Below, piece after piece: positions 54,728 through 64,000 of a stretch of 64,000 nt of DNA. The stretch covers positions 186,001 to 250,000 of the forward strand of contig QXCR01000055.1 in assembly GCA_004380135.1 (NCBI GenBank). Direction: 5' to 3'. A model generated the notes under the pieces. The model was not told the origin of the DNA. It made no database searches and was given only the letters and a program-made list of their open reading frames with translations. This stretch comes from Stemphylium vesicarium (lineage: Eukaryota; Ascomycota; Dothideomycetes; Pleosporales; Pleosporaceae). Both the position numbers and the translations under genes were made by a program. The first letter of the stretch is position 1. The number at the start of each line of letters is the position of its first letter.

Positions 54728-57297
54728 TCATAGAGCGTAGTTCTCTGCGTGAAGGAAAATCTCATCGCGACCACTGTCGCTCCACACGCTCCTTTGCAAC
54801 TGCGCAATCGTCTCACTGACACTAATGCGCATTGCGGGTGGTCCGCACACGAACACACAGGTGCGTCTGCCAAAGTTCTTGCTCAGTCCCTTGAGCAAGT
54901 AGGGTATATCTGGACGCCCGTATTCAGTACTCCAGCCGTCCTTCTTCTTGACGGCAGCGGGTAGGAATGCGAAGCGCATCAAGTTCTTCTGGAACTCAGT
55001 GGGTGTGGAAGGGAACCCAAAGTCAAACCCCTGTGCGCCTTCGGTGGGGTTGTGGACGATATCTGGGTTGATCGCGCCGGAGCCTCCGGAGACGGCTTGC
55101 GAGATGTCGAGGGAGAGGTTGCGGTCTTGACGCCGGGCGGCGAGACCGCGGGGCGCGGGGGCGATGAGGTCGGGGTTCGAGCTATGTGCCGACTCGGCGG
55201 AGCTACGGCCGCTGTTGTAGCTGGGGCGCGGTGGAGCGAGATGGCCGCGGTTAATAGACAACATGTGCGCTTGTGGGAGTGCCGTGATGCTGTCTTCGTT
55301 CTCGCGTCGAAGTTCCGACTCCTTCTCTGGGTCGCCCTGTGCTTCATCGCGGATAAGTGCCGAGTGTCGCTTGGACGAGACGCCTGACAAGCGATGTTCA
55401 GCAATGTTTTGGAAAGCATCGTTGACCTTGTCGTGGAAATAGAGCGACACAGGACGCGTCGGTGTCTTTGCACTAACGAGGCCGCCGCCGAGGTTGCGCT
55501 TCGCTGCAGTAATGTAGAACTGGCATTGTACTGCCTCGGGTGGCGCATATTCTCGACAGATGCGAAGTTCCTCTTTGAACCACTCCATGGTCTCGGGACG
55601 CTTGAGTGCCCAGATGACGTGAATCTTGCGCGTGACGGCTTTGCCATCGCGCATCTTCTTGATCAGGGACAGCAGCTGAGAGACAATAGCAGTGATGCCA
55701 CTGCCACCCGCAATAAGCACAACATCGTCGAACGCTTCAATGCGTCGTTGCATGCCTCCATAGGGACCGTCGACAAAAGCGCGGTACGTATGCCACGGCC
55801 CGTGGTCGAGGGCGTTCTGGAGGACCTTCCTTGTGAAGCCGCCGAACGGTCGGAACACGAGCACCATGTCTCGGTAGCCCTCGCCGTACTCCGAAGGGAA
55901 ATCCTCGTCACATAGGGAAGCGATTGTGAAAGGGTGGTTCTCAAAGACTGAGATGCCTGGCATGCGGAGGTAGACATATTGTCCGGGCCTCCACTTCATT
56001 TGTGTTGGGATGGTGATTTTGATGGCGTTCTCTGGCATCAGTGTAACGGCTGCCTCGTCACCAATGAGCCATGACAAATTCCTGGGGCGGGTCCAATTGA
56101 GGTAGAAAAGCCGCATGAAGTAAGAAACCAGCCAAATGGCGAGAGTCGAGAGGAGGTAGTGCCATGATGTTAGGTAGTTGTTGCAATGCCAAAACATCAT
56201 TCCAAGAAAAACAATGGCCACAGGGACATGGAGCGCTACGAAGAGTTCGTACATCCGGTGGCGGAGAGGCGCTATCGAGTGTGCGCAAAGGAAGCATAAC
56301 GGGACGAGCGCTGCGATTCCTAGAGTTTGTTAGTCTATGGAATTTGGGTGATCAGAAGAGGAGACATACCTGTGCCGTAAATGTACATCCCGTCACGCTG
56401 CTGAAAGAGCTGCTGGAAAGATTGTCGCGCTCCCTTCTCCCAGATTGGAGTGATGTAGAAAGGAACTGTGTGGAGGATGCTGAGCACGAGGCAGATGTAC
56501 GCTGCCCATCTATGCAACACATTCAATCGTTCATGGCTGATGCCAGTCACCATCGAGATGAGGTTGGCCTTCATTGCAAGCGCAACGATCCAGGGCATCA
56601 AGGCAACTGCCATCATGCCAGAGCGCACCGCTAGTGGAGGTGAGCCATAACCAATGCTGTTCCAGAACAGCGGCTGTGGGACGGTGCAGTACAAGACCCC
56701 TAGCAGCAGGGCAAGCACCACGATGACCACGATCGCCAGAGATGGGAACACAATGGGCCTCCATCCCTTCTTGACCTGAATCTGTGGGATCGGTCGGTAG
56801 AACATGAATCGGAAAAACGCCACCAGGTTGTTGATTGGTCCTACAGAAGAAACGCTGGATTGTTGTTTTGGCGCGCTTGGTAGCGGGCCGTCGCGGGGGA
56901 AGAACTTCATGGTGGACTTGTCAGTATCAAGTACCGACATCTCGTAGTCTGTGTCGGGAGATGATGTCGTTGAGGATTGTAATACCTCTTCTTGATGTAA
57001 TGCTGTCCGGATCTTATCCGTGAATAGGTGGTAGTAGCGCAGTAGCGCAGCGATGACCAGCAGAGGTATGCAAAAGTAAACATATGCAAGCGCATATTTT
57101 CCACTCTTATTCCACGGATCGACTGTGTTGGCTTCTATCAACCCAGCTGGGCTTGTGTCGTTGAATGGTATGTTCACCCGCCGTAATAACGTCGAGACGG
57201 ACTCGACGATATTGCGCTCGGCGTGCGAGACGACAACGCCCAATTGACCCATAGCCACACCCGTTCGCTCTAGAAGAGCTTCCCGTAGGACTGGCAT
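54728..57297 (-). CDS. Ferric reductase transmembrane component (FRE family)
   Basis: Plasma-membrane flavocytochrome that passes electrons from cytosolic NADPH to extracellular Fe3+ or Cu2+. Exons 56370-57297 and 54728-56319 (50-bp intron GTATGT...TCTAG) give 839 residues. After an N-terminal domain with one segment (YVYFCIPLLVIAALL), the ferric-reductase membrane core carries paired heme histidines: HERLNVLHRWAAYICLVLSILH and LFVALHVPVAIVFLGMMFWH. The FAD site HPFTIAS and the region after GQYVYLRMPGISVFENHPF follow, then NADPH-binding VLIAGGSGITAIVSQL, FVDGPYGG and the C-terminal VFVCGPPAMR. A long Ser-rich insert (about residues 630-750) separates the NAD parts, which is common in filamentous fungi. 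Iron-regulated expression is usual, but no clear site was checked. Confidence 0.93.
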
Positions 57298-60200
57298 GCT
57301 CGAAATCGTATAAAGGTTTTCGCAATAATCGGCGTGTTGTTTGTTTGGTGAAACACCTCTGCCAGCAGAAGCCTGAACACAACGTAGAGGCGTCTAAGCC
57401 GGCGGATAATGATATGGGGGCGGTGATCGCTTAAAGGACATCCGGAATCCCGTTTCTACATGGGTACCAAGGTGTAGGATCGTTGATTGTGACAATGCGT
57501 TCTCGGGGCGCAGCGGAAACTCGATCCGGGGTGTATGTAGTACCCTGGCGCAAAGGATCCCGTGTAGCGAAAAGCTAGATCCACCTCTTATTCCGCGTTG
57601 CGATAATGATGTCCGGTACTGATGCTGAGTTCAACGGCGTAAGAACGAAGTATGAGGTGTGCAGTCGCGGAATGCTGATGATCAGATAACGTGCGCGAGC
57701 AGCAGTCCAGTTCCTTAAGTCCTCTGGGCAAGTGGAGTGCGGGTGACTCGCAGGGATAAGACCGTCGTATCGTGGCAGCAAATGGAAAATGATATTCTAA
57801 CGCTCGCCAGAAGCCGCGCTATTGGGCCAAGGTGTGATAACTAGTCGAGCCGGGGGTCCCAATTGAGAAATACAGAGCCCAAAGCGCCGTCACATTTGCT
57901 GGCTGCAGGAATACACATATTAAATTATCGGAGGGCTTTGCAGCTATCACCGTAATGCGCATCATGCAGGATCAGCACTGTGACTGGCGAGTAGCGGACC
58001 GGCAAGGAAGCGGACCGGCCTTGGTCATCACTTTCAAGCGGGAGGCGCTCTCGGTTGCAGCGGGAAATGCCATTCGATCGCTGTGTTCTTCTGACGTACT
58101 CTCCATCTTGGGGTTGCTCTGGAGCTGTTGCACGACATCCACTACCATGGCCTCTTCATACCGATCCTCCATCTGATGTGAGACACTTCATTATGTCGGA
58201 GTCGTAGTACATTTCTGCCCGCGATTCTTGGGCCCTAACAGACTAGCAGAAGCACCAAGAGATCCTGAGCAGCCGTATCACAGACTTCAGGGTTCCCGCC
58301 CCTCGGTAGGTTGGCTCCGTAGGGTGGATTGGTGGGCCTCTCAAGATGGGGCTGTCCCTTCGTTCGCATGACCGTCGGGTGGGCGAATTGGAGGAATTGG
58401 GCCCTGAAGCCCTTGCTGTTGGGACTTGCAGCCATGCATGGGAAGAGCAAGATTGTGGAGCGGGGTGCGCTGGTGTTGCAAAGCTTTCACTGGACGTCGG
58501 TCGAGGTTTTAAGCGCTGGCCATCCACCTTGGGACTAGCGTCGAATCAAGCTTTCCGTGGCCCGCTGACGATCCCACGCTCGACCCTCGTTGGCTGCGAA
58601 GCTTCGTCCGCCATTGCACACCGTCAAATGCACTACAGCACGAGCGTTGAGCTCGCCGCGAAGCTCGGCAGATCTATTGAAAAATCGATGGAAATGATGG
58701 CAGAGGGTCTGATCGGACGGCCATGGCCCGGTCCCATCCTTGCTTCCCGACCCATCTCTGGGCACGCGCAAGCCCCTCTATCGCAAAATCTTTGATTCTG
58801 AGCTCAGATTCGCCAAACGAGTACGAAGCGGTCACAGTCCGGCATAAATCTCTGACATTCGTCCAAGAGGACGAGAATACCCGTGATACAGTCATTACCT
58901 CAACTTCGAACTTACTGTCTTGCATGAGATCACATCAGCGGCCCAAGATCTGACCATTCGCATATCTCCTACACACAAACAATCAAACAAGTATACCATC
59001 ACCGGGCAACCATTAGGCGCCCACTGACCTCCTTCAAGGCCGCCCCGCACGTTAACGCACATGGGCGATGCTTAACCGCCAGCCCTACGGACTTCAGTTC
59101 CCCCAAGGCGGTCTCATCAGAGTAAGAGACGTTAGCCCAAAGTATCGGATTTTCAGGTACAGCTCACCTTCCAGACTCATTACGCGCTCATAATGGTGCA
59201 TTTTGGGTTGGTGGCTGCAACTCTAATCGAACGTGCTAGTTTGCCACGATGGAGCCTGCCTGACGTTGCGGATGACGTGCATTTTGAGCGCTTGGATGAT
59301 ATGGTGGGCGTCTGGATGGGCCTAATGGCGCTTCGGTCCCGTTAGAGAGGTGTGGCGATGTTGATCGTCGTGGATCTAAATTGCTGTGCAGTAGACAACG
59401 TGGGTATCGGGCGAGCCGAGCGCGCGTACCCTCAGTTCAGTACGGTGACAACTTCACGAAGCGCCAATGGATATCGTGGCAAACGCTTACTAGCCCGACC
59501 CAGAGGAAGCTTCTGCGACCGGCAATGTCGGATGTAATGGTACACAAGGTTTGCTAGCAAAAGCACGTCGAAGCATCCATCCCCTGGTATTAATATGGTC
59601 CTCGCACAACTTTGCTATAGGATGTTGCACCGGTTGAACAGCGATCTCCGTGATTAATGCTGTTTTAGATACTCAGCCACGCGCACATCTTGTGTTCAAC
59701 GTCGCTTGAGCGCGGTAGTCTACTCCATCTTACATGCAGGAAACGTTTCGAAACATCCGCCCAATCAAACCGCTGCATGGAGATGGGCGAATGCAGTGCG
59801 ACGCCAACGCGTATGCAGGCTCATATATACCCAGTCTCTTGGATCTCCCCGCCTATCTTGACGAGTCGCCGCTCACAGACGTCCAAGGTTTCTCCATACC
59901 GTAACACGCTGTCGGGCACTGTTGTGTCGGCTTCACGACAAGACCACGAGGGTGAGGAACTATTCTTGGCTCATTTACAGCTTCTCTTCACGACAAGATT
60001 TTTCTTTTAGCACCCTTCCGTCAAGCGGAGATGATGAGTGTCCTAAAAGTTGACTCATCATGATCCACAAATAGCACAATAGCACAATAGCATTTCGCAT
60101 CTGTGCAATCTTCCTATCTGGCCTCGTCATCCTCCACGAATATACCTTCGCGCAACGTCTCTCCAAGGAAAGTTCTTGGGAAACGCATAGCTATATTCAG

Positions 60201-60366
60201 ACTCTAAACATGACTGCATCGATGCTGGCACATCTGCCAGGACAGCTCTCTCTACATAGCACATTCCCACGTAACCAGCACTCATGAAACAAAGGGAGTT
60301 AACATTAATGTCATTGAGTTACAAGAGATCAAAATGATTCTCTTCTGTTCGTCAAGCGACGATGCA
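57298..60366. other. Gene-poor region between ferric reductase and MFS genes
   Basis: Three kilobases without a supported gene. Frames on both strands stay below 150 codons. The 57298-58000 part must hold the ferric reductase promoter. No tRNA, repeat array or transposon ends found. Confidence 0.45.
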
Positions 60367-62193
60367 TCACATCTCCGCATGTGTCGAGATACCCCATTTC
60401 TCCATCAAATTGTGCCTGTGCCAATAACTCCTATACTGCTTTCCCCAGAAGAAGAAGATAGGAGCCGTGAAGATCATCGCAGCAGCAATTCCTCCAAGCA
60501 CATAGAATACTTCGGCCGGCCCATCACTCGCCGTCCAATCGTTGACGAAGTACGAGAAACCGTAGAAAAGGAAGTTCTTGAACACCATGTTCATGATGAA
60601 GACCTCAGAACTGATGTCGCGGAAAGCGTCGAGCACGTAGGAAGAAGCAGATATGGCTGTGATAACAATACCGAACAGATCCATACCATGGAAGAACGCG
60701 GTAAGATAGAATGACGCGCCTTGCTCAGCATAGTAGCCAAAAAGACAGAGTCCGATGACGATAGTGACCGAGGGGATCATGCCGAGTAGGCGGTACTCTG
60801 GTTCATATACACCGCCGTTCTTCTTTGCGCACCATTTTATGAGGGGATCTAGTGTTGCTCCTAGTAGCAGTGATCCAATAAGACCACCGAGGAAAGGGCC
60901 AACGGAGAGGTAACCGACACCAGCCGCACTGAGTAGGTACGGAGGTGCTTGGAAGATCTGAGCCATGACGTATGACTGCGCGACGAAGAAAGCTGTCAGT
61001 CCTCCGGTCACGATAACCATCCAAAGCACAGCAAGATTGGTGCAGACAGCGAAAGGTGCAATCACGAGCTGCAAGAGATTGTCGTTCGAATATGTTCCAG
61101 TGAAGATGGCCATTTGTTGTACAAAGGTTTTCCTCGGGCGCATAGCAGGTGGTGCGCTTGTCGTAGTCTCGAGCTTGACCATATCCTCGCTTCCCTCCTT
61201 CTCAGTACTGCCAAGTCTAGCATGTCTTTTTTCTGCGGCGGCAAGATCTGCCAGGTTGTCATTGGAAAGTTCGTCGATGTCGTAGCGATGATCGCGGTTG
61301 TAGTTGGTTTCCGGGACGAAGAAGAAGAGCAGGATCACCTCTAGAGCGGTGAAGGGGATCAATATATGGAAGAGGTACTTCCACCCGAGATTGGTTGCGA
61401 TGGGACCCACGATGATGGCCGAGAAGTTTGATGCAGCTCCTAGGATGAACTGGATGAGTGTCATGAATCCTCCCCGCTGGTGCACAAAGTACAGATCACC
61501 AATCATCGAGACAACGAGTGATTCGAAGGCAGACCTAACAACAGTTAGTTTACATGCTAAAAAATCCCGATTCCACTCTCACAACTTACACAGAGCCTCC
61601 CTGAATGATGCGTCCAGCCAAAAGGCCTTCATAGGTGTTCGTGGCACTGCCAATGATGGTGCCTAGCAGACCGAAGAGCGATGCAATCAAAAGCTGAGGA
61701 CGTTTTCCATACTTTCGAGACAGTGCGTTGACTATAGGTCCAACACCACCGGTTACGAGTAGCATATATCCTGAGATGACGGTGATGTCACCGACAGGTT
61801 TTCCGAAGTCGGCCGCAATGACCACCAATGCCGGAGATAAAAGAGGAGAAAGGACGGCAGCGTATAGTACCGAACCGTAGGCGACGATGATCATGATGGC
61901 CATCTTTTGGGTGTACGACCAATTGAGTGGGTCATTGGGATCTTCAGACCTGTGTAGCGTCAGCCTTGCTGTAGGAGGAGTACATGAGTCGGGCTAGTGC
62001 TCCGTTCTTCAGATGCAACTTACGGCTGGGGGATGAGAATAATCTCCGCATCTTTGCCGGTACCGCGCTTCAATCTCGCATGAACCGGTGTTCCCTCGGG
62101 GACAGTAGTAAGAGGATCCTGTTGTTCACTAAGAATCACCGTGGCAGGAACATGAGCGAGGTGCTTGTCCTCGGCAATACCAAGGAAACCCAT
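60367..62193 (-). CDS. MFS transporter, DHA1 type
   Basis: Exons 62024-62193, 61590-61949 and 60367-61534 give 565 residues; introns are 74 and 55 bp, both with clean signals (GTAAGT...CACAG, GTAAGT...TTAG with CTAAC). The sequence has twelve hydrophobic segments with NDPLNWSYTQK before helix 1, motif A LSRKYGKRPQ, GRIIQGGS and the PETNYNRD end of helix 6, all typical of the fungal drug/proton antiporter group related to Hol1. An acidic loop (STEKEGSEDMVKLE) separates the halves. The start ATG at 62193 was chosen because the upstream frame has only a GTG. Substrate not inferable. It is not obviously paralogous to the other MFS gene beyond the family level. Confidence 0.88.
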
Positions 62194-64000
62194 AACGGCC
62201 GCTATACCCACGGTATAATGAAAACGAGATTAACCAAAAAAAAAAAGTGTAGAAGAATTGTGGAAGGGAGATGGAAGATCGATGGTATAAGGAGTTCACC
62301 ACTAAAAGGGTCCGATTCTGGGCGTGCACTGCACAAAATCGTGGGCACAACGCGCGTTATGAACGATCGACATACCCCAAAGTACTCCTCAACACCTCCC
62401 GCATCAACTAATCAAGGATGGCATGCGCCTTCTGGGGCTCAATGTGCAAGTCGTGCGGTCTCAGCGAACCCCCGCACTAATTCACAGCTATTGCGCCTGG
62501 TGCCCCACAGGGGAGCGCCGGCATTTCATAGGCTTCCGCGCGGAAAAGTTGGGGGAAACAGCCCTGTCGACAGGCAAGTGGACCGGATTTCATGTATGAA
62601 GAAAATGCAGGGCTACATGGAAAGACAGCAGGTGTTTATGCATCATCTCGTGCGCATTTAGCCTGAACTACACTCTCATGTCATACTGCAGCATTCAATG
62701 CTGTCAAGCATAAGTATCCAGGCAAAAAAAAAAGGGGGAAAACAAAGAAAGTCTACTGTTAATGATTTTTGGCTATTCGAACGTGTCGCCCCTCGACGAA
62801 ACAGACACGGCATCCAGCCATCCAGATTTTGCGGAGGAAGGAAGCACGCTAGGTACCCCGCATGAGCCCCACAGCTCCTGAGACCCTAGCGCGTAAAGCA
62901 GTCTAAGCCCGGCTTGGACGAAGAACGCCACCAAATCTTGCAGCTGAGACCTTTTTTCTCCAACACCGTCATGTATCCCTGACTTTAGTATACTGTGGCT
63001 TTTCCCAATCGTGGGTCACGATCCATACTTCCAAGGTTCCGCCTCGTCCCGTGGGGCACATACCAAGTGACAACAGACCGGTAATGGGAAACTTGCCATC
63101 ACAAGCTGCTCTTCCTCAACACCGAGATATCTTCTCCGCTCTGTTGTTGATGGGGTTGTGTCTCTTGCGAGTGTGCAGCACTATGTGGATGCATCCGAGC
63201 CGGACTGCTTCCCGGCGGCGCTCGTCGGAGTTTAAAGAGCACTGACAGATGGCGTTCTTCGTGTACGGCCCATGGTTCCGAGGAGCATCTGCTCCTGCGC
63301 CGGCTTCCACTAGAGTCTCGCCTTTCGCGATTAACTTTTGTCGCGTTGTTCTATTCCATGGGTGCGCAGCGTTCGCGACCGCGCTGCTAGATATGAACTT
63401 GGAGTGGACCAGGCTGAGCCGGAACACGGCGATTCAGGAACCGCATCTTCACTACAGGTGTCTTCCCGCATAGAGCCAGGTTAAATTTTCTTCATCGCGC
63501 ATATTCGCTACTGATTCCAGAGAAATGGAGTATGATAACAGCCTCGCAGGTAGAGTAAAAGAGTATCTAGTTTCTAACGACGGGATGCAAAGAGACGGGA
63601 GCGCTGAAACCTCATCACCCTGCTAGGTCTGACTATCAAACAAAATCTTGATGAGTGCGCAGGAACATTGTTTTGTTGAACAAGATCGCCTACCGGCACG
63701 GGAGAACTGGCAAGGCCACTTCAAGGCCTAGCCTGCGTGATGAATGGCAATCGCGAGGGCCGATCAGGTAAGAGCAATAAAACACATGCGCAAGTATCCC
63801 CGGGTACGTCCTAGAACTTCTGGTTTGGAAATGCAACACCCGTTACTCCTGAGTCTACACTATACTTCTATGTACAAGCACGCATCATAGGTTTCCGCTC
63901 CGACGCCTTGTGGTCCATTTCCCGCCACAACGGTACGCTCAGACGGTACGACGAAGACCTGGCGCTTGTACGAAGGAAACCTTCCACCTGTCCACATGGC
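62194..64000. other. MFS promoter and gene-poor window end
   Basis: Contains an A-tract near 62236 and another near 62726. No frame above 103 codons outside the one overlapping exon 1, and no domain. The window ends in non-coding sequence. Confidence 0.45.

Overview
The window is nuclear DNA from a filamentous ascomycete (Pezizomycotina). The evidence is short introns of about 50-150 bp with GTAAGT/GTATGT/GTACGT donors and CTAAC branch sites, a HET-domain gene, a Zn2Cys6 regulator, a PrpD, a GPI-anchored secreted protein and fungal F-box families. Gene order and protein style fit a dothideomycete, probably Pleosporales, but that is inference. The layout is a mosaic: compact housekeeping blocks, often sharing bidirectional promoters, alternate with gene-poor stretches and small accessory islands that carry decayed genes.

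Region by region. 0-8 kb is housekeeping: the 5' end of a replication factor C subunit (RFC5), a decayed ORF, a DUF1115/Prp3-C protein divergent from the mitochondrial Mg2+ channel MRS2, an RNase P/MRP subunit (RPR2 type) divergent from the mRNA-export helicase SUB2. 8-13 kb has no gene I can support. 13-19.2 kb holds a ketopantoate-reductase-like protein with a long disordered Pro/Gly tail and a membrane-anchored hexokinase. 19.7 kb holds a tRNA-Lys(UUU) gene whose T loop is split by a 57-bp insertion with all the marks of a spliceosomal intron; I consider this the most unusual thing in the window. 20-25 kb is an accessory island (broken BTB gene, diverged direct repeats, HET gene). 25-34 kb holds an MFS transporter, ribosomal protein eL43, a secreted PEBP-like protein, a methyltransferase and an AYR1-like dehydrogenase. 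34-35.5 kb is a decayed F-box/LRR-like gene.

37.5-50.5 kb holds a TmpA-like membrane oxidoreductase, 2-methylcitrate dehydratase (propionyl-CoA detoxification), an F-box-like protein, the actin nucleation factor WASP/Las17, a Zn2Cys6 regulator and, ending 48 bp from it, a GT15 mannosyltransferase with a one-base frameshift. 53-62 kb holds BLOC-1 subunit CNL1, a large ferric reductase and a second MFS transporter. The flanks are gene-poor.

The genes do not form one pathway and there is no biosynthetic cluster. Related functions are scattered: secretion and cell surface (GT15, PEBP, WASP, CNL1), membrane redox (ferric reductase, TmpA-like) and RNA metabolism (SUB2, RPR2, eL43, tRNA-Lys). All exon boundaries were read by eye from splice signals and reading-frame continuity; no alignment or transcript data were available.
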